Under the pieces are notes generated by a model. That model was not told the origin of the DNA. It did no database searches and saw nothing but the letters and a program-made list of their open reading frames with translations. From CAVRJC01 sp964505725 (lineage in GTDB: Bacteria > Actinomycetota > Acidimicrobiia > IMCC26256 > DASPTH01), in contig CAZDJK010000008.1 in the NCBI GenBank assembly GCA_964505725.1, positions 80,228 through 144,227 on the forward strand: DNA of 64,000 nt, read 5' to 3'. The position numbers and the translations under genes are program-made. Each line of letters starts with the position of its first letter. Within the stretch, counting starts at the first letter, position 1. This document shows positions 6,785-15,124 of the stretch, piece by piece.

Positions 6785-7334
6785 TCGCGTAGCGAACGTG
6801 GTCTTCCCACACGCCTCGGATCTGCAGGAACCGGATGGCCGTCCCCTCGTCGCGCAGGCCGATCTTGTGGGCGACCCGGCGGCTGCGGCCGTTGCGCGGC
6901 ACGATCGCCGCCTCCATGCGGTGCAGGCCGAGCGCCTCGAACCCGAACCGGATCACGAGCACCACGCCCTCCGGGACGTAGCCGTGGCCCGCGTGGTCGA
7001 CGTCGATCCAGTAGCCGATGAAGCACGACTGGAACGGCCCGCGGAGGACGCTGCCCAGGCTGATCTCGCCCACCAGCCCGCCGTCGCGCAGGAAGAGCCC
7101 GAAGCCGTAGGCGGTGTCGAACTGCCGCTGGCGCTCCCACGCCCCGCAGCGCGAGCGGAACGCCTCGCGGTCGGCGACCGGGTCGGGAGCGTGCGGTTCG
7201 GGCAGCGGCTCCCACGGCTCGGCCCAGTCCTTGCTGCGGATGCGGATCGTGCGCCACGCCTCGTAGTCGGACACGCCGAGCGGGCGGAGCATCACGCGCG
7301 GACCGACGAGCGATGTGTCCCGCCGGCCTCTCAC
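6726..7334 (-). CDS. GNAT family N-acetyltransferase, RimJ/RimL type
   Basis: The 202-aa protein follows the RimJ-like GNAT order: VMLRPLGVSDYEAWRTIR at the N-terminus, LVGEISLGSVLRGP (beta-4 region), IGYWIDVDHAGHGYVPEGV with the acetyl-CoA pyrophosphate loop, LGLHRMEAAIVPRNGRSRRV and a KIGLRDEGTAIRFLQIRGVW close. These enzymes acetylate N-termini (for example of ribosomal proteins) or small amines using acetyl-CoA; the substrate is not deducible. The start is GTG at 7334. The 3' end overlaps the convergent MATE gene by 59 bp, so the two transcripts would be antisense at their ends. Confidence 0.9.
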   Translation of the reverse strand: MRGRRDTSLVGPRVMLRPLGVSDYEAWRTIRIRSKDWAEPWEPLPEPHAPDPVADREAFRSRCGAWERQRQFDTAYGFGLFLRDGGLVGEISLGSVLRGPFQSCFIGYWIDVDHAGHGYVPEGVVLVIRFGFEALGLHRMEAAIVPRNGRSRRVAHKIGLRDEGTAIRFLQIRGVWEDHVRYAITCEEWNARKGELEREFLT

Positions 7335-7396
7335 ACCCGCGTACCCTGCGTCACATCGCGAACCTTAGAGAGATGGCGCAAGCGACGCCACATGCC

Positions 7397-7402
7397 TAGG
7401 GT
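7397..7402 (+). promoter_or_regulatory. Probable -10 box of a leaderless orn transcript
   Basis: TAGGGT ends 6 nt before the GTG at 7409, the spacing expected if transcription starts on the start codon. Confidence 0.4.
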
Positions 7403-7408
7403 GACCGG

Positions 7409-7993
7409 GTGGCCGAGTCGGCAGCCGACGACGCCGGCCGCCTCGTGTGGCTGGACCTGGAGATGACGGGCCTCGACACGTCACGCCACGTGATCGTGGA
7501 GATCGCCGCCCTCGTCACCGACATCGAGCTCACACCGCTCGACGAGGGCATCGACATCGTGGTGCACCAGCCCGAGGACGCTCTCGCCGAGATGGACGAC
7601 TTCGTGCGCTCCATGCACACCCGATCGGGACTCCTCCTTGCGATCCGTTCCTCGACGGTCACGCTCGCGGAGGCCGGGGCGACGACGCTGGCCTACGTGC
7701 GGCACCACGTGCCCACCGCGGGAGTGGCGCCGCTGTGCGGCAACTCGATCGGCGTCGACCGCCGCTTCCTCGACGCCCAGCTCCCGGAGCTCGACCGGTA
7801 CCTCCACTACCGCAACATCGACGTGTCGAGCTTCAAGGAGCTGTGTCGGCGCTGGTACCCGGACGTGTACAAGCGCCGGCCCGCGAAGGCCGAGCAGCAC
7901 CGCGCTCTCGCCGACGTGCACGAGTCGATCGCGGAGCTGCGCTTCTACCGCGAGAACATGCTGCGTCCCGCGGGCGACCGTTCAGCCGAGTAG
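7409..7993 (+). CDS. orn: Oligoribonuclease (3'-5' exoribonuclease, DEDDh)
   Basis: The 194-aa protein matches Orn, which degrades 2-5-nt RNA fragments and pGpG. DEDDh motifs are in place: WLDLEMTGLD (Exo I, Asp and Glu), CGNSIGVDRRFLD (Exo II, Asp), and HRALADVHESIAELRFYR (Exo III, His and Asp). Length is normal (180-200 aa). The start is GTG at 7409, just after a TAGGGT box, suggesting a leaderless mRNA. Its last 12 bp overlap the convergent aminotransferase. Identification is very secure. Confidence 0.97.
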   Translation: MAESAADDAGRLVWLDLEMTGLDTSRHVIVEIAALVTDIELTPLDEGIDIVVHQPEDALAEMDDFVRSMHTRSGLLLAIRSSTVTLAEAGATTLAYVRHHVPTAGVAPLCGNSIGVDRRFLDAQLPELDRYLHYRNIDVSSFKELCRRWYPDVYKRRPAKAEQHRALADVHESIAELRFYRENMLRPAGDRSAE

Positions 7994-9085
7994 CTCTCGG
8001 AGCGCGCCCACGAGCGTGGTCACCGAACGGTCGCGGGCGCCGTGGCCCATCAGCCCGATCCGCCACGCCTTCCCCGCGAACTCTCCGAGGGCGCCGCCCA
8101 CCTCGATGCCGTATGTCTCGAGCAGCGCCTTGCGGAGCGCGGCGTCGTCGACGCCCTCGGGGAGCCACGCGGTCGTGAGCTCGGGCAGCCGGTGCCCCTC
8201 CGCGACGACCAGCCGGAAGCCCAGCTCCGGGAGCTCGCGCTGCAGGCGCTCGCCCACGGCCCGGTGGCGGGCCCAAGCCGCCTCGAGGCCCTCGTCGAGC
8301 AGTGCGCCGAGGCCGGCGTGCAGCGCGAACACCATCGCCACCGGCGCGGTGTGGTGGTACACGCGCCCGGCGCCGCCAACACCCACGTAGCTCGCGATGA
8401 GCGAGAGGTCGAGGTACCACGACTGGGGCGAGTCAACGCGGGCGGCCAACCGCGCGAGCGCGCGCGGCGAGAACGTGACAGGGGACAGACCCGGCGGCAC
8501 GCCCAGGCACTTCTGGGTTCCGGAGTAGCACGCGTCGACGCCCCAAGCGTCGACCTCCACCCGTATCCCTCCGAGGGACGTGACGGTGTCGACGACCAGG
8601 AGCGTGTCGGTGCCCTGCAGTTCGGCGAGCGGCGCGATCTCGTTCTCCACCCCGGTCGACGTCTCCGCGTGCACCACCGCGACGAGGCGCGCGTCCGGGT
8701 GGGCGCGCTGCGCGTCGAGGAGCCGCTGCGGGTCGAGCGGCTCACCCCAAGGCGCCGCGACCCGCACGACGTCGGCACCACACCGCCGCGCCACCTCGCA
8801 CATGCGATCGCCGAACAGGCCGTTGGCGCCGACGATCGCGGTGTCGCCTCGCTCGAGCAGGTTCACGAAGCAGGTCTCCATGCCCGCGGACCCGCTGCCG
8901 CTCATGGGGAGCGTGAGCTCGTTCCGGGTACGGAACACGGTGCGCAGGCGCGCCATCGTGTCGTCCATCAGCGTGAGGAATTCGGGATCCATGTGCCCGA
9001 GCAGCGGGCGGTTGAACGCGAGCACCGCCTCGGGGTACGGGTTGGACGGCCCGGGGCCGAGGAGCAGACGGTCGGTCAGCGGCAC
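7982..9085 (-). CDS. Class V aminotransferase, alanine/serine-glyoxylate aminotransferase type
   Basis: The 367-aa PLP enzyme begins LLLGPGPSNPYPEAVLAF, the archetypal start of alanine-glyoxylate, serine-glyoxylate and 2-aminoethylphosphonate transaminases. GSGSAGMETCFVNLLERGD binds the cofactor phosphate, VVDTVTSLGG carries the Asp that contacts the pyridine nitrogen, and the Schiff-base lysine is in YSGTQKCLGVPPGLS. It would move an amino group from alanine or serine to glyoxylate (photorespiratory or glycine metabolism), but donor choice cannot be read from sequence. I chose GTG at 9085; the small gene upstream ends 10 bp before it, suggesting one transcript. Confidence 0.9.
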   Translation of the reverse strand: MPLTDRLLLGPGPSNPYPEAVLAFNRPLLGHMDPEFLTLMDDTMARLRTVFRTRNELTLPMSGSGSAGMETCFVNLLERGDTAIVGANGLFGDRMCEVARRCGADVVRVAAPWGEPLDPQRLLDAQRAHPDARLVAVVHAETSTGVENEIAPLAELQGTDTLLVVDTVTSLGGIRVEVDAWGVDACYSGTQKCLGVPPGLSPVTFSPRALARLAARVDSPQSWYLDLSLIASYVGVGGAGRVYHHTAPVAMVFALHAGLGALLDEGLEAAWARHRAVGERLQRELPELGFRLVVAEGHRLPELTTAWLPEGVDDAALRKALLETYGIEVGGALGEFAGKAWRIGLMGHGARDRSVTTLVGALRELLG

Positions 9086-9095
9086 GACCAGGAAT

Positions 9096-9464
9096 CTAGG
9101 CAACGCGTGCGAGCAGCGGCACCCAGTGGTCGAGCAGCTGGAGGAGCTCGCGCTCGCACTCATCGCCGGCCACCAACGCACGCGCCAGCTCGGCGGCGGC
9201 GCGGGCAACCCGCGTGACGTCGGGGTCGGGCAACGCGACACCGTGGCTCGCGGCCGCGAATTGAACCGCCTGGGCCGCCGCACGCGCCGCGCCGGCCGCC
9301 TGGCGCGTGTGGTGCGAGTGACGGAGCGAGCGGTCGATCGTCATCGTGATGCGCCAGGCGTCGACCTCGTCCGCCGCGGTGTCGGCTGCGAGGGACCGCG
9401 CGATGCGCGCGAGGTCCTCGGGCGTGAGGCTTCGGAGCGCCTCGGACAGCTGGGCCGGCGTCAT
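9096..9464 (-). CDS. Conserved hypothetical helical protein (122 aa)
   Basis: The 122-aa protein is all-helical by composition, with repeated alanine- and arginine-rich stretches: SEALRSLTPEDLARIARSLA, DEVDAWRITMTIDRSLR and an ARAAAELARALVAGDECERE segment. No cysteine motif, membrane segment or known domain was recognised. ATG at 9464 gives a compact protein; an upstream in-frame extension exists but has less protein-like composition. It is followed after 10 bp by the aminotransferase, so co-transcription is likely, though the functions need not be linked. Confidence 0.55.
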   Translation of the reverse strand: MTPAQLSEALRSLTPEDLARIARSLAADTAADEVDAWRITMTIDRSLRHSHHTRQAAGAARAAAQAVQFAAASHGVALPDPDVTRVARAAAELARALVAGDECERELLQLLDHWVPLLARVA

Positions 9465-9587
9465 GACCCGTATTCTCGGCACAACCGGACAAAGAGTTGG
9501 GGGATATCCGGGTTCCGCAGGATGAATTCTCCGGGCACCCGCGGTGGCGCCAGTCACACGGCGCCGGTCACCGGAGACCTCGGACCG

Positions 9588-10511
9588 CTACCCGAGACTG
9601 CGCACCAGGCCGTCGAGGATGTCGGCCTCCGACACCAGCAGGTCGTCGAACTCGAACGCGCGCATGACGGAGACGAGGATCGCGGCACCGCCCACGATCA
9701 CGTCTACCCGGCCCTGCTCCAGGCCCGGATTGTGCGCACGCTGGGCCAGGTTCTCGGTGGCGAGCGTACGGAACACATCCTCGGCGGCCGCCCGCGTGAG
9801 GCGGAAGTGGTGCAGGACGGCGCCGTCGTACTCCGGCAGCCCGAGCTCGACCGCGGCGACGGTGGTGACGGTACCCGCGAGGCCGACGAGCGTCGCAGCC
9901 TCGGCCACGCCGGGGATCGCGCGCCGCACGTCGGCGAGGTGGTCACGCACCACCGCGATCGCGTTCGAGAGCTCCTCGGGCGCGGGCGGGTCAGAGTGCA
10001 GGAACTGCTCGGTGATGCGGACGCAGCCGATGTCGACCGAGACCGCGCCGACCGGCTCGCGCGCACCGAGCACGAACTCGGTGGAGCCCCCGCCGATGTC
10101 GACGACGAGATACGGAGCCGGCGCGTCGAGATCGGAGGTTGCGCCGGTGAAGGAGAGCGCGGCCTCCTCCTGGCCCGAGAGCAGCTCCGGCTCGACGCCG
10201 AGGGCGTCGCGCGCCGGGGAGAAGAAGTCGTCGCGGTTGGAGGCGTCGCGCGCCGCGCTCGTAGCCGTCGCGCGCACACGGGTGACGCCGAGGTCGTCGA
10301 GCGCGACCCGGTACTCGCGGAGCACCTCCACCGTGCGGCCGATGGCGTCGGGGGCGAGCCGGTGGGTGCGGTCGACGTCCTGGCCGAGGCGGGTGATCCG
10401 CATCCGACGGTCGAGGGGCACCAGCTTCGCGTCGCGGCCGTGACCGTCGACGTCGGCGACGAGGAGCCGCGTGGAGTTCGTCCCGATGTCGACCGCGGCG
10501 ACGCGGTTCAC
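9588..10511 (-). CDS. ppx: Exopolyphosphatase / guanosine pentaphosphatase (Ppx/GppA family)
   Basis: The 307-aa protein has the actin-like ATPase fold of Ppx/GppA: AAVDIGTNSTRLLVADV near the N-terminus, then VVDIGGGSTEFVLG in the second lobe and GLAGTVTTVAAVELGL. It hydrolyses inorganic polyphosphate and/or pppGpp. It is the short, two-domain version common in actinobacteria (M. tuberculosis Rv1026 type, about 310-340 aa). GTG at 10511 overlaps the TGA of the DUF501 gene (GTGA), so translation is coupled. It closes the eno-ftsB-DUF501-ppx series, an arrangement conserved in actinobacteria. Confidence 0.95.
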   Translation of the reverse strand: MNRVAAVDIGTNSTRLLVADVDGHGRDAKLVPLDRRMRITRLGQDVDRTHRLAPDAIGRTVEVLREYRVALDDLGVTRVRATATSAARDASNRDDFFSPARDALGVEPELLSGQEEAALSFTGATSDLDAPAPYLVVDIGGGSTEFVLGAREPVGAVSVDIGCVRITEQFLHSDPPAPEELSNAIAVVRDHLADVRRAIPGVAEAATLVGLAGTVTTVAAVELGLPEYDGAVLHHFRLTRAAAEDVFRTLATENLAQRAHNPGLEQGRVDVIVGGAAILVSVMRAFEFDDLLVSEADILDGLVRSLG

Positions 10512-10951
10512 GGGGCGAGCTGCTCGTGGGTCCACCGGCCGATCGGGTCGTCACCCCCGGCGAGGAAGTACGCGTAATGCGCGTGCAGGCACTTCACGCC
10601 GGTACGAGTACCACCCACGCCCCCGTGCGGACGCGGCCCGGAGTGCGAGGAGGGCACTGCGGCATCGCGCTCGGCTGCGTACGCGCGGTGCGCGGCGACG
10701 AGCGCGTCGGGATCGACTGCGGCTTCTGCCGCGCGCACACCGCCCGCGCCCTCGAGGCGCGCCACCGCGACGACGAGGTCGCGGTCGACGAGCCAGTACC
10801 GGGTGGGCATGGGCTCGCCGTCGGCGGTGAAAGGCGCGTTGCGGATGACGACCGGGTTGCCGCTCGCGTCGCGCACGACCACCGTGAACTCGGCGCGCGG
10901 CTCCCGCCCCAGCAGTCGGGTGAGGGTGGCGACGTCGTCGCGACCGGTCAT
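10508..10951 (-). CDS. DUF501 protein (Rv1025-like)
   Basis: The 147-aa protein shows the DUF501 features: LTRLLGREPRAEFTVVVRD and PVVIRNAPFTADGEPMPTRY at the N-terminus, YWLVDRDLVVAVARLEGAGG in the middle, and a conserved GGVGGTRTGVKCLHAHYAY close. Molecular role is unknown; the conserved Cys-His segment hints at a metal or cofactor site. It always travels with enolase, the FtsB-like divisome protein and Ppx, as here. ATG at 10951; the stop overlaps ppx. The 10-bp gap to ftsB upstream places it in the same operon. Confidence 0.93.
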   Translation of the reverse strand: MTGRDDVATLTRLLGREPRAEFTVVVRDASGNPVVIRNAPFTADGEPMPTRYWLVDRDLVVAVARLEGAGGVRAAEAAVDPDALVAAHRAYAAERDAAVPSSHSGPRPHGGVGGTRTGVKCLHAHYAYFLAGGDDPIGRWTHEQLAP

Positions 10952-10961
10952 CGGCCCCAGT

Positions 10962-11504
10962 CTACGGGGCGGGTTTCGCGGCGGTCGGGGGCGCGGTCGT
11001 GGCCGCGGGCGGCGTCGTCGAGGTCGTCGGCGCAGGGAGGATCACGAAGGGCTGCTCTCCCGGCTCCACGAGCCCGTAGAGCTGTCTCGCGATCCGCGCG
11101 ATCTCCGCGTCGCTGCGAAGACGCTTCTCCTGGTTGGCGAGCTTCTCGCTCTGCTGCTGCAAGACGTCGAGCTGCGCGCGCGCTTTGTGGAGCTGGTTGC
11201 GCTGGTCGAGGAAGGAGCGCGTCGGGTACACGAACACGAAGAGCACGCCCACGAGCAGCGCCGCGGCCAGCGCGCCGCGCACGAGGTGGACGCGCCGCCT
11301 ACGCACCGCCTCGGGAGTCGGCGGCTTCTTCGCTGCCGATTTCCCAGCCGCCGGCTTCGTGCCTGCCGACTTCGTGCCGGCCGACTTCCTTGCGGCTGGC
11401 TTCCTTGCGGCCGGCTTCGTCGCGGCCGACTTCCTCGCCGCCGGCCTCTGCGCCGGCTTCCTCGTTTCAGGCACGCGTGCGACCGCCCGCGAGCGCCGCG
11501 CCAC
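10962..11504 (-). CDS. ftsB: FtsB/DivIC-family septum formation initiator with a histone H1-like N-terminal tail
   Basis: The 180-aa protein has a cytoplasmic N-terminal tail of about 65 residues made of K/A/P repeats such as ARKSAATKPAARKPAARKSA, one membrane helix (LVRGALAAALLVGVLFVFVY, about 73-92), an extracytoplasmic coiled coil (FLDQRNQLHKARAQLDVLQQ onward) and a Thr/Pro-rich end. The coiled coil plus IARIARQLYGLVEPGEQPFV is the DivIC/FtsB signature, a divisome protein binding FtsL and FtsQ. The AK-rich tail is unusual and is encoded by imperfect DNA repeats. Start is uncertain: GTG 11504 overlaps eno by 38 bp; GTG 11474 would overlap by 8. Confidence 0.88.
   Translation of the reverse strand: MARRSRAVARVPETRKPAQRPAARKSAATKPAARKPAARKSAGTKSAGTKPAAGKSAAKKPPTPEAVRRRRVHLVRGALAAALLVGVLFVFVYPTRSFLDQRNQLHKARAQLDVLQQQSEKLANQEKRLRSDAEIARIARQLYGLVEPGEQPFVILPAPTTSTTPPAATTAPPTAAKPAP
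11319..11468 (-). repeat. Imperfect in-frame repeats encoding the Lys/Ala/Pro tail of FtsB
   Basis: Tandem imperfect 12-24-bp units of the type GCCGGCTTC(G/C)TNGCGGCC (plus-strand reading) cover about 150 bp. They encode alternating AARK, SAGTK, PAARK and SAAKK blocks. Such arrays expand and contract easily by slippage. Confidence 0.7.
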
Positions 11505-12756
11505 CGAGGTAGACGGCTCCCGGGCCGAGCTCGTCCTCGATGCGCAGCAGCTGGTTGTACTTCGCGACCCGTTCGCCGCGTGCCGGTGCGCCGGCCTTCA
11601 GCTGGCCGCAGTTCGTGGCCACCGCGAGGTCGGCGATGGTGACGTCCTCGCTCTCGCCGCTGCGGTGCGACATCATCGAGCGGTAGGCGCCGCGTTGCGC
11701 GAGCTGCACGGTGTCGAGTGTCTCCGACAGCGTGCCGATCTGGTTGATCTTCACGAGCACCGCATTCGCAACCCCGAGGTCGATGCCGCGCTCGAGACGG
11801 GCGACGTTGGTGACGAAGACGTCGTCGCCGACGAGCTGCACGCGGGCGCCGAGCCGCTCGGTGAGCGCCTTCCAGCCCTCCCAGTCGTCCTCGGCCATGC
11901 CGTCCTCGATCGAGACGATCGGGTACGCGTTGCAGAGCTGCTCGAGACGGCCGAGCCACCCGGTGGCGTCGAACTCCACACCCTCGCCGCTCAGCACGTA
12001 GCGCCCGTCCTGATAGAGCTCGGTGGCCGCGACGTCGAGTGCGAGCGCGATCTCCTCTCCGGGCCGGTAGCCCGCGGCCTCGATCGCCGCCAGGAGCAAG
12101 GTCAGCGCCTCCTCGTTCGACGGCAGGTCGGGCGCGAACCCGCCCTCGTCGCCGAGCGCAGTCGAGAGCCCGCGCGAGCGGAGCTGCTCCTTCAGCGCGT
12201 GGTATGTCTCGGCGCCCCACCGCAGCGCCTCGGCGAACCCGGCCGCACCGACGGGCGCAAGCATGAACTCCTGCACGTCGACATTGCTGTCGGCGTGCGC
12301 GCCGCCGTTGAGCACGTTGAGGAACGGGACGGGCAGCACGCACGCCCCCGCCCCGCCCACGTAGCGGTACAGCGGCAGCTCGCACTCGGCCGCCGCGGCC
12401 TTGGCGACCGCGAGCGACACGCCGAGCAGGGCGTTGGCGCCGAGGCGCGCCTTGGCGTCGGTCCCGTCGAGCAGGACCAGCTCCTCGTCGACCACGCGTT
12501 GGTCGAGGGCCTCGAGGCCGGTGACGGCATCCGCGATCTCGTTGTTCACGTGCTCGACCGCGCGCCTCACGCCCTTGCCGCCGTAGCGCAGCCCCCCGTC
12601 GCGCAGCTCGTGCGCCTCGTGCGCGCCGGTGCTCGCGCCGCTCGGCACGATGGCGCGGCCTGCGGCGCCCGAGAGCAGCTCCACCTCGACCTCGACGGTG
12701 GGGTTGCCGCGCGAATCGAGCACCTCCCGCCCGATCACCTCGACGATCGCGCTCAT
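11467..12756 (-). CDS. eno: Enolase (2-phosphoglycerate dehydratase)
   Basis: The 429-aa protein is a full-length enolase, converting 2-phosphoglycerate to phosphoenolpyruvate. It starts with IVEVIGREVLDSRGNPTVEV; GASTGAHEAHELRD carries the flexible active-site loop, ALDVAATELYQDGRY a metal Asp, YPIVSIEDGMAEDDWEGW a metal Glu, QLVGDDVFVTN the third metal Asp, LVKINQIGTLSETL the catalytic Lys and MMSHRSGESEDVTIADLAV the C-terminal substrate loop. ATG at 12756 is preceded by GGGAGAG. It heads the operon with ftsB, DUF501 and ppx. Its 61-bp upstream gap also contains the promoter of the divergent P450 gene. Confidence 0.98.
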   Translation of the reverse strand: MSAIVEVIGREVLDSRGNPTVEVEVELLSGAAGRAIVPSGASTGAHEAHELRDGGLRYGGKGVRRAVEHVNNEIADAVTGLEALDQRVVDEELVLLDGTDAKARLGANALLGVSLAVAKAAAAECELPLYRYVGGAGACVLPVPFLNVLNGGAHADSNVDVQEFMLAPVGAAGFAEALRWGAETYHALKEQLRSRGLSTALGDEGGFAPDLPSNEEALTLLLAAIEAAGYRPGEEIALALDVAATELYQDGRYVLSGEGVEFDATGWLGRLEQLCNAYPIVSIEDGMAEDDWEGWKALTERLGARVQLVGDDVFVTNVARLERGIDLGVANAVLVKINQIGTLSETLDTVQLAQRGAYRSMMSHRSGESEDVTIADLAVATNCGQLKAGAPARGERVAKYNQLLRIEDELGPGAVYLGGAALAGGRTRA

Positions 12757-12804
12757 GGCTCTCCCGGTGTCGGCGCCCCCGGTCGCCGCCCGCGTCGGGG
12801 TCAG

Positions 12805-12810
12805 TAGTGT
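12805..12810 (+). promoter_or_regulatory. Probable -10 box of a leaderless P450 transcript
   Basis: TAGTGT ends 7 nt before the GTG at 12818; no Shine-Dalgarno sequence is present. Confidence 0.4.
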
Positions 12811-12817
12811 TGCTCGT

Positions 12818-14041
12818 GTGACGGATGAGCTTACCGTCTTCAACCCGTTCGCACCGGGTTTCGCCGAGGATCCGTACCCTTCCTACCGAGCGTGCCTCGA
12901 GCACAACCCGGTCCAGCCGCGGCCGCTCGGCCCCTGGATGCTGTTCCGCTACGACGACTGCGTGCGCTTCCTGCGCGACCCGTCGCTGTCGGTCGAGGAC
13001 CGCAACGTCGCCACCGCCAACCCCCGCGCCGACCTCCACGAGGAAGCGTACGGCGAGCGGGCGGAGCGGGGGACGCGCAGCATGCTCAACATCGACCCGC
13101 CCGACCACACCCGCATCCGCGGCATCGTGCAGAATGTGTTCACGCCGCGCGCGGTCGAGCGGCTCGCGCCGCGGGTCCAGGACCTCGTCGACGCCACGCT
13201 CGTCGAGGCCGCGTCGCGCGAGCAGCCCGTCGACCTCATCTCCGAGCTCGCGTTCCCCCTGCCCTTCCGTGTGATCTCGGACATGCTCGGCATGCCGGCC
13301 GCCGACCGCGCCCTGCTCCGCGACTGGGCCCACACGCTGACGCTCGACCTCGAGCCGACCCTGGCGCCGCTGCACGTGCAGGAGATCGTGGACGCGTCGG
13401 ACCACATGCAGGCGCACGTGCTCGACGCGATCGACTGGAAGCGCGAGCACCCGGCCGACGACCTCCTCACCGCGCTCGTGCACGCGGAGCAGGACGGCGC
13501 GACGCTCACCCCGGCGGAGCTCGTCGACCAGGTCGTCCTGCTGTTCGTCGCGGGTCACGAGACCACCGTGAACCTGATCGGCAACGGCGCTCTGGCGCTG
13601 CTCCGCAACCGTGCGCAGCTCGAACTCTGGCACCGCGACCCCGCGCTGGCCCCGAATGCGGTCGACGAGCTCCTGCGCTACGACTCGCCGGTGCAGTTCT
13701 CGCGACGGGTGACGACCGCGGCCGTCGAGCTCGGCGACACCACGATCCCGGCCGGCACCTTCCTGTTCCTCGTGCTGGGCGCGGCCAACCACGACGCGCG
13801 ACGCTGGGGCGACGAGGCCGACGAGCTCGACCTCGCCCGCCCGGGCGCGGCGCAGCACCTCGCGTTCGGCAGCGGGGTGCACCACTGCCTGGGCGCGGCG
13901 TTGGCGCGCCTCGAGGGTCGCATCGCGCTCGGCACGCTCGTCGCCCGCTACGCGGACACGGAGCTCGCCACGGACGCGCCCCGCTGGAGCGGCCGGCTCA
14001 CCCTGCGGGGCCTGGACGAGCTGCCCGTCGCGCTGCGCTAG
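12818..14041 (+). CDS. Cytochrome P450 (soluble bacterial type)
   Basis: The 407-aa protein shows the full P450 signature set: FNPFAPGFAEDPYPSYRACL at the N-terminus, the I-helix oxygen-activation motif LLFVAGHETT, the K-helix ExxR in VDELLRYDSPVQFSRR, and the heme loop AFGSGVHHCLGAALARLE with the iron-ligand Cys at residue 357. It is a cytosolic monooxygenase that needs a ferredoxin/reductase, neither of which is encoded nearby, and the substrate cannot be assigned. GTG at 12818 follows a TAGTGT -10 box by 7 nt. It is followed 74 bp later by the pirin gene on the same strand. Confidence 0.95.
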   Translation: MTDELTVFNPFAPGFAEDPYPSYRACLEHNPVQPRPLGPWMLFRYDDCVRFLRDPSLSVEDRNVATANPRADLHEEAYGERAERGTRSMLNIDPPDHTRIRGIVQNVFTPRAVERLAPRVQDLVDATLVEAASREQPVDLISELAFPLPFRVISDMLGMPAADRALLRDWAHTLTLDLEPTLAPLHVQEIVDASDHMQAHVLDAIDWKREHPADDLLTALVHAEQDGATLTPAELVDQVVLLFVAGHETTVNLIGNGALALLRNRAQLELWHRDPALAPNAVDELLRYDSPVQFSRRVTTAAVELGDTTIPAGTFLFLVLGAANHDARRWGDEADELDLARPGAAQHLAFGSGVHHCLGAALARLEGRIALGTLVARYADTELATDAPRWSGRLTLRGLDELPVALR

Positions 14042-14115
14042 CCGGTGCCCGGCCCCGGGGCCAGGAATAGTTGTGCTCGCAACAAGGTTGGCTCCAGAGT
14101 CCGAAGGAGGCGACC

Positions 14116-15093
14116 ATGCCCGCAGTCACCGTCGACAACCCGCTCGTGCTCCCCCGCATCGCCCGTCCCGACCCGGCGGCATCGACCGCGCGCCCGGTCG
14201 CCGGCGTGGTCCCCGCGCACCATGCGGTCGAGGGCGCGGGCTTCGAGGTCTGGCGCCCGTTCCCGGGCGGTGTCGATCTCCACCGCACCGACCCGTTCCT
14301 CCTCCTCGACCAGCTCGGCCCGGTCGAGTACGGACCGGGCGAGGCGAAGGGCGCGCCGTGGCACCCCCACCGCGGCTTCGAGACCGTCACCTACGTGCTC
14401 GACGGCGAGATCTCGCACCACGACTCGAACGGCGGCGGCGGCCTGATCGCGGAGGGCGACACGCAGTGGATGACCGCGGGCGGGGGCATCCTCCACGACG
14501 AGGTGCCGAGTGAGCGCGCGCTCCGCGCCGGCGGACCGTCGCACGGCGTGCAGCTGTGGGTGAACCTCCCGGCGCGCCTCAAGTTCACGCACGCGCGCTA
14601 CCAGGCGATCACCGGCGACCACCTCGTGCTCCTCACCTCACGCGACGGCGGCGCCCTGGTGCGGCTGATCGCGGGCGACCTCGCCGGGCACCCGGGACCG
14701 GGCGTGACGCACACGCCGATCACGTACGCGCACGCGACGATCAGCCCCGGTGCCGAGCTCGCGGTGCCATGGAACCCGGAGTACAACGCGCTCGCGTACG
14801 TGCTCGTCGGCCAGGGGTACGCGGGTACCGAGGCGCGTCCCGTCTCCGACCACGACCTGGTGCTGTTCGGGCCCGGTGACGGCCTCGCGTTGCGCGCCGC
14901 CGACCGCCAGGAGGGGCCGGCCGACGCGCTCGAGGTGCTCCTGCTCGGCGGCTTGCCGATCCGCGAGCCGATCGCGCACTACGGGCCGTTCGTCATGAAC
15001 ACGCGCGAGGAGATCCTCCAGGCGATCGACGACTTCAACGCGGGCCGGATGGGCACGATCCCCGCCGTCGATCTCGGCGCCGGCCCGGGCTGA
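14116..15093 (+). CDS. Pirin family protein (bicupin)
   Basis: The 325-aa protein has the pirin N-terminal cupin with WHPHRGFETVTYVLDGEISH, DTQWMTAGGGILHDEVPSE and HGVQLWVNLPARLKF, and a degenerate C-terminal cupin containing VLVGQGYAG and FGPGDGLALRA. The His/His/His/Glu metal site of pirins is present in the first cupin (His in HPHRGFE, Glu in DE of the second motif). Pirins act as quercetinase-like dioxygenases or metal-dependent regulators. ATG at 14116 has a perfect GAAGGAGG 5 nt upstream. It ends 32 bp before the convergent mazG gene. Length is slightly above the usual 230-300. Confidence 0.9.
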   Translation: MPAVTVDNPLVLPRIARPDPAASTARPVAGVVPAHHAVEGAGFEVWRPFPGGVDLHRTDPFLLLDQLGPVEYGPGEAKGAPWHPHRGFETVTYVLDGEISHHDSNGGGGLIAEGDTQWMTAGGGILHDEVPSERALRAGGPSHGVQLWVNLPARLKFTHARYQAITGDHLVLLTSRDGGALVRLIAGDLAGHPGPGVTHTPITYAHATISPGAELAVPWNPEYNALAYVLVGQGYAGTEARPVSDHDLVLFGPGDGLALRAADRQEGPADALEVLLLGGLPIREPIAHYGPFVMNTREEILQAIDDFNAGRMGTIPAVDLGAGPG

Positions 15094-15124
15094 GCCGCGA
15101 TCCGGCGCTCCGCCGCCGGTCGCG

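Noticed and set aside
9546..9565. GGCGCC...GGCGCC hairpin after ppx
   Set aside because: Six-bp palindromic stem with no T-run and an 8-base loop; equally likely by chance at this G+C content.
11042..13885. Long minus-strand frame spanning ftsB, eno and the P450 region
   Set aside because: Different frame from the recognisable eno and ftsB proteins; encoded sequence is Arg/Ala-rich without motifs.
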